Below, in pieces: positions 7,915 to 15,148 of a DNA stretch of 35,274 nucleotides; the stretch's first letter is position 1, and the number at the start of each line of letters is the position of its first letter. Below the pieces are notes generated by a model, which was given only the letters and a program-made list of their open reading frames with translations, had not been told where the DNA came from and made no database searches. A program made the translations under genes and the position numbers. Origin of the DNA: Burkholderiaceae bacterium (GTDB lineage Bacteria; Pseudomonadota; Gammaproteobacteria; Burkholderiales; Burkholderiaceae); NCBI GenBank assembly GCA_027486025.1, contig JAIXPY010000185.1, positions 1-35,274 of the forward strand. Reading direction: 5' to 3'.

Positions 7915-10131
7915 TTAAAAGTCGTAGCGCAGGGACACTTGCGCATTGCGCGGAGCCGAAGTAGCTGATTGCTGAGCAGCAGCTGCGTTATACATGGGTG
8001 AACTTACTGTCGTTACTGAGCCCTGTACGCCAGACCAGTTCCAGTAGGTGCTATTAAATACGTTGTTTAGATTGAAATTCAGCGTTACTTGTTTGGAGGG
8101 TTTCCAATAGCCCGTCAGATTTAGGATCGATGATGCCGGTGTCAAAAACTGATTAGCCGTTCCGCCCGTATTGGAGTTAAAGTTGACATCGCTTGCTGCC
8201 TTACCCTGATTCCAGATGAGATTGGCAAACGCACCCCATTCGATTGCGTCATACCGCAATCCCAGGATGGCGCGAAGGGGTTGAATCGTATTTAAAGGTG
8301 CAGAAATGCCATTTTGTATCTGCTGACCCTGGCTATAAGCCATGGCTGCATTTGCTTGCCATCCTCTTGCAAAAGCCCAATCTGTCCTAAGATCCCAGCC
8401 GCGGATGGAGACGCTGGTTAGATTTTGGTATTGAAGAATGGCGGGATTGACTGGACTGATCAAAGAGCCTTGCGTCGTCACCTGAGCAATAAAATTGTCA
8501 TAGTTATTTGCATAGGCCGACACGTGATATCGCAATCCACCCAGTCTGCCGCGTGTGCCAAGCTCAAATCCATTGCCAGTTTGCGGCTTCAGACTAGGAT
8601 TCGAAACCAGCCGGTAATTCTGACCAGGGCCGCTATTGGCATGGGCTGATAAGGCCTGATCCGGGGTAGGTGCGCCAAATGCTTGGCCCCAATTTACAAA
8701 TGGCCTGAAGGCGCTGGCTATATTCCATACTGCGCCAATGGCAGGTGATATGGCAGAACTACTATTACTTGCTGCCGTTCCTGTTTCGGGCTTGATGGAA
8801 TAGCTGTCATACCGAACTGCAGGTATCAGCGTAAGGTCACCCAGCTCCATTTCGCTCTGCATGAACACCCCTCCCAAGTCATATTTCGATGGCGGGGCAG
8901 GGGTAATAGATGTCCCATTGCCAGCCGCATTGATTTGGCTCGATATATTTGCAGAACTCCAGTCAAAGCCGTAAGTGATACGTTGGTTAACTAGTCGAGT
9001 GGTATTACTTTGGAAGTTCGAGTTAATTCCAGTTGTATTTTGTACGTATACGTTGTTTCTTGACCGCCACGGGTAAGGTCTTCCGCCACCTAATGCTGAT
9101 CCTTGAAAGGAATTTTGCGTGACCGATGCCTCCTGGTGATATGCCATTACCTTAGCAGCTTGAATGTATTCGTTCCCGGCATCGTTGTATTGATACTCAC
9201 CCGAGATCCGATTGCGAGTGGTGGTATCGGATGCCGTTGACGTAGCAACGGTCCTTGATAGATCGGATAGATTATTGACGTTTTGAATCACGTTCTGGGA
9301 TTCGTATGTTATTCCCAACTTATTGACAGAATAAACTCTTAGAAATGCCTTTGAAAGCAGATACCAATTGCGATAGTCCGCTGGATTCGGTGCGGTTCGG
9401 TTAATTCCAGTTGAGTAATTTGAGCCCTGATTTTCGTATTGATGGCCGGATTGAAAATTACCGAGAATCATTCCTTGGACATCGTCGCCCTTACCGGCGT
9501 ACACCACTGATGTATTGGATGAGTTATCCACACTGGAGTAGCCAGTACGGGCAAATCCTCCGGTATTCTTTCCCTGCTTTATAAAGTCAGTTGGATTGAA
9601 TGTTTGAAAATACACAATGCCAGCCAGTCCATCACTACCGTATTGCGTAGATGATGGACCGCGGGTTACTTCAATTTTTCGAATGCCATCGACGTCTAAA
9701 AAATTTCCTCGGCCTGACGATAGGCTGCCGAATGAAAATTGATTCGGCACGCGGATGCCGTCGACCAGTAACAGGACGTTATTGCCCTGCAGACCACGAA
9801 TATTGATACTTTCCTGCCCGCCCCTTCCTTGAGCGCCGATGGCTAAACTAAAACGCCCCGTTTGCTGCGGCACCGTAATATCGGGCGAATCCCTAAAAGC
9901 ATCGCCCACATTTCGTGCTCCCAACTCCTGAATTTCTTCAGCAGTCGTAACGGTAACGATGCGCGGCACATTGTCGGTTTTTCGTTCGGATCGCGTGGCA
10001 GATACAGTGACTTCTTTTAGATTGACTCCTCTTCCATCATCCTCTACGGCAATATGTGCTTTTGCAGTGAGTGGCACGATTGACAAAGGCATTAGAAATA
10101 CAAATGCGCAACTTTTTATCCCGTTTTTCAT
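7915..10131 (-). CDS. hmuR: TonB-dependent outer-membrane heme receptor (HmuR type)
   Basis: 738 residues: signal peptide (about 1-25, ending in AKA), TonB box region VNLKEVTVSATRSER, a plug domain with IRGLQGNNVLLLVDGIRVP and EVTRGPSSTQYGSDGLAG, then a 22-strand barrel ending in SLRYDF with the terminal Phe of outer-membrane proteins. GQAFGAPTPDQ and NPSLKPQTGNGFELG correspond to the FRAP/NPNL pair of heme and hemoglobin receptors, although the first reads FGAP. It imports heme or heme-protein-derived heme, driven by TonB. The start is ATG 10131 with AGGGGA just upstream; an in-frame start eight codons earlier would separate that site from the gene. A sigma70 promoter overlapped by a Fur box lies 88-116 bp before it. 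It heads the hmuSTUV operon. Confidence 0.92.
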   Translation of the reverse strand: MKNGIKSCAFVFLMPLSIVPLTAKAHIAVEDDGRGVNLKEVTVSATRSERKTDNVPRIVTVTTAEEIQELGARNVGDAFRDSPDITVPQQTGRFSLAIGAQGRGGQESINIRGLQGNNVLLLVDGIRVPNQFSFGSLSSGRGNFLDVDGIRKIEVTRGPSSTQYGSDGLAGIVYFQTFNPTDFIKQGKNTGGFARTGYSSVDNSSNTSVVYAGKGDDVQGMILGNFQSGHQYENQGSNYSTGINRTAPNPADYRNWYLLSKAFLRVYSVNKLGITYESQNVIQNVNNLSDLSRTVATSTASDTTTRNRISGEYQYNDAGNEYIQAAKVMAYHQEASVTQNSFQGSALGGGRPYPWRSRNNVYVQNTTGINSNFQSNTTRLVNQRITYGFDWSSANISSQINAAGNGTSITPAPPSKYDLGGVFMQSEMELGDLTLIPAVRYDSYSIKPETGTAASNSSSAISPAIGAVWNIASAFRPFVNWGQAFGAPTPDQALSAHANSGPGQNYRLVSNPSLKPQTGNGFELGTRGRLGGLRYHVSAYANNYDNFIAQVTTQGSLISPVNPAILQYQNLTSVSIRGWDLRTDWAFARGWQANAAMAYSQGQQIQNGISAPLNTIQPLRAILGLRYDAIEWGAFANLIWNQGKAASDVNFNSNTGGTANQFLTPASSILNLTGYWKPSKQVTLNFNLNNVFNSTYWNWSGVQGSVTTVSSPMYNAAAAQQSATSAPRNAQVSLRYDF

Positions 10132-10218
10132 ATATCCCCTAGTTAGTTGAAACACTAGCTAGCGGCGGCGGGCTGTGGCATTGATGCAGTAAAGAATTAA
10201 CTGCGCTGATTCACATTA

Positions 10219-10247
10219 ATGATAATGATTCTTATTTATAGTGTCAA
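10219..10247 (-). promoter_or_regulatory. Sigma70 promoter overlapped by a Fur box, for the heme receptor operon
   Basis: On the minus strand TTGACA (10247-10242, perfect -35) is followed by a 17-nt spacer and TATCAT (10224-10219, -10). A Fur-box-like sequence, ATAAGAATCATTATC within 10221-10239, matches 13-14 of the 19 consensus positions and covers the spacer and part of the -10. Fe-Fur bound here would block RNA polymerase, so the operon should be induced by iron starvation. Confidence 0.82.
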
Positions 10248-10271
10248 ATTTTTTTCCGACATCCGCCTGAA

Positions 10272-10871
10272 TTAAACATACCGAATAGAAAGAGCGGATG
10301 AAGACAAGAGAAAACGAATGGGGAGGCGATAACACATTGAAATAGACTTACCGCTCTCTTTTGCCGGCATAAAGTGCCAATGGCGAACAGTGTTTAGAGC
10401 GGATCGATCAAGCGCAGGATGGCCAGAGCTTTGAGCGAGATCCACCTGCTCTACTGTTCCATGATGATTTATGCAGGCACGCAGCATCACTGCTCCCTGC
10501 TCTCCATTTTCTCTGCTCGCAATCGGATAAGGCGGCTTCGGGTTGCGAAGCGCATATGCATCAGCGGAAGGGGGTGTAATTAGTGATGATATGAACTCAG
10601 ACGCATTACTATCCTTAGCGATGGATAAACTATCATCACGCGCCAATGGGCTATGAATAATGGCCTGAGACTTTGGAATGGCTCGTTCGGCCATAGAGAG
10701 AGTCGCTTTACTAGTTGCGGAGACGATCGGTTTCGATTCGACCAGTTGAACAGAGATCACGGACTGAGTGCCGTGATCCAGAGCTTGTAATCCAAGCTGA
10801 GCAATAGATAAAAATAAGATCGCGTGCAGCGCCGATACAACTAGCGCCAACTTCCAATGGAGCGATTGCAT
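10272..10871 (-). CDS. tonB: TonB-family energy transducer
   Basis: 199 residues: a short cytoplasmic start, one hydrophobic anchor (about 7-30), a periplasmic linker of about 80 residues without the usual long Pro-Lys repeats, and a C-terminal TonB domain from about residue 110. That domain shows NPKPPYPIASRENGEQGAVMLR and the conserved SSGHPALDRSALNTVRHWHFMPA block. It links ExbBD in the inner membrane to the heme receptor; exbB and exbD are not in this window. The start is ATG 10871; a TTG directly before it is also in frame. It is 14 bp after hemP, so the two are probably cotranscribed. It may be dedicated to the receptor encoded next. Confidence 0.9.
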   Translation of the reverse strand: MQSLHWKLALVVSALHAILFLSIAQLGLQALDHGTQSVISVQLVESKPIVSATSKATLSMAERAIPKSQAIIHSPLARDDSLSIAKDSNASEFISSLITPPSADAYALRNPKPPYPIASRENGEQGAVMLRACINHHGTVEQVDLAQSSGHPALDRSALNTVRHWHFMPAKESGKSISMCYRLPIRFLLSSSALSIRYV

Positions 10872-10885
10872 CAATCAGGCCAACC

Positions 10886-11065
10886 TTACTTGGTTAATAT
10901 CAGCTTGCCAAGCTGAGTAATTCTCAAGGTATAACAAACGCCATGATGGTTGATAACAAGCGAGTTGCTTTTTCCGAATAGCTTTGAACTGGAATACATT
11001 TTAGCGATACCGTTTTCTGGAAAACCCCCATGCTCCGGATTAACTTTAGGATCGTGTTTATTCAT
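10886..11065 (-). CDS. hemP: Hemin uptake protein HemP (HmuP family)
   Basis: 59 residues. The C-terminal half carries the family signature: SSKLFG, then a strand ending in VCYTLRITQLGKLILTK. The last motif (RxTxxGKLILTK) is diagnostic for HemP/HmuP. Family members in rhizobia and Burkholderia are needed for heme uptake and act with Fur-type regulators as positive factors for the heme receptor gene. The start is ATG 11065, with an in-frame TAA directly before it, so no longer form is possible. No strong Shine-Dalgarno site is seen. It lies between the 27-codon peptide gene and tonB, all on the minus strand. Confidence 0.93.
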   Translation of the reverse strand: MNKHDPKVNPEHGGFPENGIAKMYSSSKLFGKSNSLVINHHGVCYTLRITQLGKLILTK

Positions 11066-11108
11066 TTAAAGTATCTGCGTAATTTACCTTCGGTTTATTG
11101 GGATTCAA

Positions 11109-11192
11109 TCAAGCACCCATAAACACCATGCCACCAACCAAAAGGGTTAAATGAGCCAGCAATAATACCCAAGCAATATGCGCGTGTTTCAT
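11109..11192 (-). CDS. 27-residue single-pass membrane peptide, unknown function
   Basis: ATG 11192 to TGA 11109 encodes 27 residues: a short MKHAHIAW head followed by a continuous hydrophobic helix (VLLLAHLTLLVGGMVFMG) long enough to cross the membrane. AAGGG lies 6 nt before the ATG. It sits 25 bp after the ferric-binding protein gene and 43 bp before hemP, all on one strand, so it may belong to the iron-regulated transcript. The head contains two His residues. I do not recognise a family. A chance reading frame cannot be excluded, but the ribosome site, hydrophobic pattern and spacing argue for a real gene. Confidence 0.55.
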   Translation of the reverse strand: MKHAHIAWVLLLAHLTLLVGGMVFMGA

Positions 11193-11217
11193 GCTAGCCC
11201 TTTTACTGAATGCCGTT

Positions 11218-12264
11218 TTATTTATATCCAACTCGATCTAAGATCTTTTGAGCTGCAATTTGGTTCATACCAATCATTGCAACGGATACCTTCTCTGCCT
11301 GATAAGGCCCAAGCTCCTTGAGCGCAGGATTATCTACGCGTACAGAAGTAACAACTGGCCACTCATTATTACCATCTGCAAAATAGCTTTGTGCGGAGTC
11401 GCTCGCTAAATACTCCAGAAATTGCACTGCTGCCTTAGGATGTGGTGCATTTTTAGCTACGCCACCACCGGAAATATTGATGTGGACGCCGCCTGCATTC
11501 TGGTTAGGCCAAACAAACCCAACCTTGGATACCACTGCAATATCCTCAGGCTTGGTGGAGCGCATTAATCGAGCTAAGTAATACGAATTTGTCAATGCAA
11601 CACCGCACTCCCCCGAGGCCACAGCGCGGATCTGATCGGTATCCCCACCTTTAGGGCTTCGCGCCATATTCGCCACCATGCCACTTGCCCAAGTCTCAGT
11701 AGCCTTTTCGCCATTGCGCTCAATTAAGGCGCCCAACAAAGACAGCATGTAAGGATGGGATCCTGATCGAGTACATACCTTACCCTTATTAATCGGGTCT
11801 GCTAGCTTCTCATAGGTATTGACATCACCAGGTTTCACTGTATTTTTGTTATAGACCACAATCCGCGCCCGAGTGGAAAAACCAAACCACGTTGTACCTT
11901 CAGCATCCGCCTTGGCTCTCAGATTGCTTGGAATACGCTCGTCTAAATACTTGGACTGAATGGGCTTAAAAAAGCCATTGACTTGTGCACGCCACAGTCT
12001 CGCAGCATCCACTAGCAAGATAACGTCTGCAGGGCTTTTACTGCCCTCACTATTCAAGCGCTCGATCAGGGCATTGTCATCCGCCTCGATACGATTAATC
12101 TTGATTCCAGTTGTTTTGGTGAAGTTGGCATAGAGCGCTTCATCCGTTTGGTAGTGACGGGCTGAATACAAGTTGAGCACTTTGTCATTACCCGATTGTG
12201 CGTGTGCAGATACATGAATTCCAAGCAGTAAGGCCAATTGCATTGCAATCAAACTAATTTTCAT
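11218..12264 (-). CDS. Periplasmic ferric-iron-binding protein (FbpA/FutA family)
   Basis: 348 residues. A Sec signal peptide (1-22, ending in AHA-QS) precedes a bilobal class II binding protein. LNLYSARHYQTDE at the mature N-terminus and TNSYYLARL in the C-terminal half are the tyrosine-containing iron-binding segments of FutA/FbpA proteins. It captures Fe3+ in the periplasm for an FbpBC-type ABC importer, but no permease or ATPase for it is in the window. The start is ATG 12264 with GGAG 9 nt upstream. A promoter overlapped by a Fur box lies at 12309-12336, so it should be iron-repressed. The 27-codon peptide, hemP and tonB follow on the same strand. Confidence 0.9.
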   Translation of the reverse strand: MKISLIAMQLALLLGIHVSAHAQSGNDKVLNLYSARHYQTDEALYANFTKTTGIKINRIEADDNALIERLNSEGSKSPADVILLVDAARLWRAQVNGFFKPIQSKYLDERIPSNLRAKADAEGTTWFGFSTRARIVVYNKNTVKPGDVNTYEKLADPINKGKVCTRSGSHPYMLSLLGALIERNGEKATETWASGMVANMARSPKGGDTDQIRAVASGECGVALTNSYYLARLMRSTKPEDIAVVSKVGFVWPNQNAGGVHINISGGGVAKNAPHPKAAVQFLEYLASDSAQSYFADGNNEWPVVTSVRVDNPALKELGPYQAEKVSVAMIGMNQIAAQKILDRVGYK

Positions 12265-12308
12265 CTTGAATGGCTCCAGTAATAGGGGATTGTTTTGAAC
12301 TTGACTCC

Positions 12309-12336
12309 ACTATATCATAATAAGAATGATTATCAA
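12309..12336 (-). promoter_or_regulatory. Sigma70 promoter with Fur box upstream of the ferric-binding protein gene
   Basis: On the minus strand TTGATA (12336-12331) and TATAGT (12314-12309) are spaced by 16 nt. GATAATCATTCTTATTATG at 12334-12316 matches about 14 of 19 Fur-box positions and fills the spacer. The box is also 24-42 nt upstream of the plus-strand gene at 12358, so it could control both directions. Confidence 0.8.
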
Positions 12337-12357
12337 TAAGATCTAGAAAGACCCCAT

Positions 12358-12648
12358 ATGAATACCGAAAATGCATTAATTTCTGCCCTGACCTATCTCC
12401 TCAAATACCAAGAAAGTGGCTGCAATATGGCGGGAGAGCGCGCAGTGCTGATGCTAGAAGCCATCACAGAGAGAGTGAACATAACGCCTGAGCTTAAAGA
12501 GTTATGTATAGGGACGATTGACTCAATTGAGCTAGGAATAAAGGGGCAAAAGGTTTATACACAGATTGCACCGGAGATAGGCGTTACCACCGATCATCCG
12601 CGCTCTGGGATCGGGATTCCGGTTTACGCCGATCTCAGCTTGCGCTAA
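12358..12648 (+). CDS. Small conserved-looking protein of unknown function
   Basis: 96 residues, no signal peptide or membrane segment. The first 60 residues look helical and amphipathic (ALISALTYLLKYQESGCNMAGERAVLMLEAI), with three Cys/Met-containing stretches and two Cys in all. The C-terminal third is Gly/Pro/Ile-rich. I recognise no family. Composition and codon use look like neighbouring genes. It is divergent from the ferric-binding protein gene with a Fur box between them, and is followed by a stem-loop and the dps gene, so a link to iron handling is plausible by position only. No clear Shine-Dalgarno site precedes the ATG. Confidence 0.65.
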   Translation: MNTENALISALTYLLKYQESGCNMAGERAVLMLEAITERVNITPELKELCIGTIDSIELGIKGQKVYTQIAPEIGVTTDHPRSGIGIPVYADLSLR

Positions 12649-12654
12649 TGTAAA

Positions 12655-12680
12655 TACAAAGCCTCGTTTAGGGCTTTGTA
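12655..12680. terminator. Bidirectional stem-loop between the 96-residue gene and dps
   Basis: A perfect 9-bp stem TACAAAGCC / GGCTTTGTA with an 8-nt loop lies 6 nt after the plus-strand stop and 22 nt beyond the convergent dps stop. The T tract is weak on both strands, so termination is likely but not certain. Confidence 0.6.
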
Positions 12681-12702
12681 TAGATGGTGATTACTTACCG
12701 CC

Positions 12703-13206
12703 TTACTCCAAAATGCTGCGCAGCATCCAAGCTGTCTTTTCATGAATTTCGATGCGCTGGGTCAAGAGGTCTGCAGTTGGCTGATCATTCGCTTTATCGA
12801 CCAAGGGATATAAGCTTCGGGCTGTTCGCGCAGTTGCTTCTTGCGCCATCACTAAATGACGTACCATCTCCTCCGCCTTGGGAACTCCGCTGACCTCCCT
12901 GATGGAGGCGAGCGCATGAAATTCCGTATAGGTAGCAGGCGCTGGGTGACCCAAAGCTCGAATGCGCTCTGCAATTTGATCTAACGCGGTCCACTGTTCG
13001 GTGTATTGGGTCATAAATAGTTGATGCAGGCTGGTAAATTGCGGTCCTGTGACATTCCAATGAAAGTTATGGGTCATTAAATACAGGGTGTAGCTATCGG
13101 CCAAAAATGCCGACAAGCCCTGCGCAATTTTCTTTCGATCAGCCACACTGATGCCAATATTGATCGCAGGTGGAGTGGTGTTCTTTGGATTGATCTTCGT
13201 TTTCAT
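12703..13206 (-). CDS. dps: Dps-type ferritin (DNA-binding protein from starved cells)
   Basis: 167 residues. The Dps four-helix core starts near residue 22 and has THNFHWNVTG, LHQLFMTQYTE and DQIAERIRALG. Aligned to E. coli Dps by spacing, His49, His61, Asp76 and Glu80 match the inter-subunit ferroxidase ligands His51, His63, Asp78 and Glu82, but the position of Asp67 is Met65. Dps stores iron as ferric oxide and protects DNA from peroxide. The N-terminal tail (MKTKINPKNT) is basic, consistent with DNA binding. ATG 13206 has AAGGA 7 nt upstream. It is monocistronic, next to the iron uptake genes; no Fur box is seen at its own promoter. Confidence 0.93.
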   Translation of the reverse strand: MKTKINPKNTTPPAINIGISVADRKKIAQGLSAFLADSYTLYLMTHNFHWNVTGPQFTSLHQLFMTQYTEQWTALDQIAERIRALGHPAPATYTEFHALASIREVSGVPKAEEMVRHLVMAQEATARTARSLYPLVDKANDQPTADLLTQRIEIHEKTAWMLRSILE

Positions 13207-13350
13207 ATTGGATCCTTGAATGGGCTGTAAAAGATTGATTGTTAAATGATGCTATTCCTCACCCTAACACCATTTAGAGACAAGCAGTTACGATCTCCAC
13301 TAAACAGTGATTGGGGCGATAATTGTGGTTATTACTATTTAGAGGTATTT

Positions 13351-13665
13351 ATGCAAATTTATGTGATTAATCCGACTTTAAAAACAGTGTCGGCCATCGA
13401 TATAGTAGGATCATTGGACGACGTCCGTGGAGTTATTGGATTTGAATCAATCGATTCCGATGAAATTGATAACAATGGTGACCGGCTCTTTTTTGATGAA
13501 GAATGCTTTATCCGCCAACAAGATGGCGTAGGTCGCTTCAAGGTTGACAACTTAGCGCCCGTAGCTGGCATTGGCGTGATTGCCAATAGCCGTGATGAAG
13601 CTAAAAGTATTCAAGCTCCCGAGGTATCGTTGCAGGACTTAACGAAGCGTATTACCTTCATCTAA
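13351..13665 (+). CDS. Small acidic hypothetical protein
   Basis: 104 residues from ATG 13351, with AGAGG 6 nt upstream; a longer in-frame form starting at 13246 has no ribosome site and an implausible N-terminus. It is rich in Asp and Glu, with alternating strands: MQIYVINP, a central FESIDSDEIDNNGDRLFFDEE, and GIGVIANSRDEAKSI. The layout resembles small DUF3846-like proteins, but I am not certain of the family. No membrane segment. The GNAT-like gene begins 6 bp after its stop, so the two are likely one operon. Confidence 0.75.
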   Translation: MQIYVINPTLKTVSAIDIVGSLDDVRGVIGFESIDSDEIDNNGDRLFFDEECFIRQQDGVGRFKVDNLAPVAGIGVIANSRDEAKSIQAPEVSLQDLTKRITFI

Positions 13666-13671
13666 AAGCCT

Positions 13672-13974
13672 ATGCCCAATCCCGCTGACTACCAGATCGA
13701 AATCGCAGATGGGATTGTGTTGATCAAAAATCAAAACACGACGATCGGCTACAGCCGATTTACTAGTGCGGGCGATGTGGAGTACATCTACGTCAACCCC
13801 ATGTATCGCCGTCAAGGCTATGGCACCCTTTTGCTCGATGAAATTCGCCGCACTACCGGTCAGATTGGTGCAGTCCATACGCCGGTATCGCCACTCGGAA
13901 CTGCATTCTTCGGGGCTCTGGATATTGCCCTGCCTGATCCAGCTATACAGCAGCCAGACGCCAAAGCGACGTGA
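13672..13974 (+). CDS. Short GNAT-family N-acetyltransferase-like protein
   Basis: 100 residues. The acetyl-CoA binding motif A is clear: VEYIYVNPMYRRQGYGTLLLDEI, with the RRQGYG pyrophosphate loop at about residues 46-51. Only the core of the fold is present; common GNAT enzymes are 140-180 residues long, so this is a minimal single-domain form or a shortened one. The substrate is unknown. It follows the acidic small protein by 6 bp, and its last 32 bp overlap the 3' end of the convergent methyltransferase gene. Confidence 0.7.
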   Translation: MPNPADYQIEIADGIVLIKNQNTTIGYSRFTSAGDVEYIYVNPMYRRQGYGTLLLDEIRRTTGQIGAVHTPVSPLGTAFFGALDIALPDPAIQQPDAKAT

Positions 13975-15148
13975 TTTCAGCCTTTCTGGCTTGATGCAAG
14001 GGGTCGCTTGCATCGCTCACTTTAGGATGATTCGGTCTAGCATCCCTTTTTTCGATCACCGTTAGGCCGGCCGCTGCAATCCAGGATAGCAATTCGTCGC
14101 GTGAGCGTAATTGCAAATGCTCTGCTAAGTCAGACAGAATAAGCCAGCCCTCACCCTCCGGCAGCAGATGTTCTTTTAATTGGGACAAAAAACCCTTGAG
14201 CATCATGCTGTCAGGGTCGTATATGGCCCGCTCAATTGGCGAGCTGGGTCTAGCTGGTAACCAGGGCGGATTACAGACTATCAAGGCGGCCTTTCCTGGG
14301 GGAAAGAGATCTGCATTCAGAATCGCAACTTGCTGTCCAAGGCCTAATTGCTGCATGTTCGCGCTAGCGCAGTCGAGCGCCCTCGGGTCTTGATCGGTGC
14401 CGATGATCTGCTGGATACCCCGCTGCGCCAGTACGGCAGCCAACACGCCTGTTCCTATTCCAATATCAAATGCCAATGATTTGACTTTTAACGCGGGTGG
14501 GAGTGGCGCCATTGCCACGAGCTGAACGTATTCTCCGCGTATGGGCGAGAAAACGCCGTAATGGGGAAATAGGCGCTGTGCGCCCTCTTTAAGCGATGGA
14601 ATTACCACCCCTTTTTTGCGCCACTCATGAGCGCTAATGATGCCAAGTAATTCGCGCAATGAAAGCACATAGTCATCCGCCCTATTCCCAAACACCTCGA
14701 GGCAAGCATTCGCCACATCGGGCGCCCGTCGCAGCGGAATAGTATGGCCAGCCAATACGGGAATCAAAATCGCATCCAGAATTCTGGCGCGCTGCGCCTG
14801 CGCTTGCCGGTGTTGATTAAACGCGGCTTTTGGCTCCATCGCATTGACCGCATCGGGATTAAGCTTGGCTTGGCTCGCTGCCTTTTTTCGATTGCGCTTA
14901 ACGGGTCGCTCAGCCCGCCGCGCAAGCGCCTGCAACAATTGTTTGGCATTTTGGTAGTCACCACGCCATAAAAAAGCACTCCCTTCGGAAGCAAGGCGAT
15001 ATGCCGTATCAGCCGTTAGTGTGTCATCCGCAATCAGCGCCTTCTTTGGTGGCGGCAGCCCTTTCTCTGACTGCCATCGCATCTCATGCGCAGCATCGCC
15101 TTCTGTCCAGTGCATGCGCTGGACATTGTCACTGCCACTGTCACTCAT
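13943..15148 (-). CDS. Class I SAM-dependent methyltransferase (NPPW motif)
   Basis: 401 residues. The C-terminal catalytic domain has FDIGIGTG (about 227-234, SAM motif I), TDQDPRALDCA (motif II) and NPPW (293-296), the motif of enzymes methylating exocyclic amines of bases or glutamine amides. The N-terminal 200 residues are helical with a basic stretch (RPVKRNRKKA) and have no obvious domain. It resembles the RsmC/RlmG/PrmB group, but the target (rRNA or protein) is not readable. It is the last of three genes with the FrnE-like and AhpD-like genes; its ATG lies 8 bp inside the FrnE-like gene, implying coupling. Confidence 0.82.
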   Translation of the reverse strand: MSDSGSDNVQRMHWTEGDAAHEMRWQSEKGLPPPKKALIADDTLTADTAYRLASEGSAFLWRGDYQNAKQLLQALARRAERPVKRNRKKAASQAKLNPDAVNAMEPKAAFNQHRQAQAQRARILDAILIPVLAGHTIPLRRAPDVANACLEVFGNRADDYVLSLRELLGIISAHEWRKKGVVIPSLKEGAQRLFPHYGVFSPIRGEYVQLVAMAPLPPALKVKSLAFDIGIGTGVLAAVLAQRGIQQIIGTDQDPRALDCASANMQQLGLGQQVAILNADLFPPGKAALIVCNPPWLPARPSSPIERAIYDPDSMMLKGFLSQLKEHLLPEGEGWLILSDLAEHLQLRSRDELLSWIAAAGLTVIEKRDARPNHPKVSDASDPLHQARKAEITSLWRLAAV

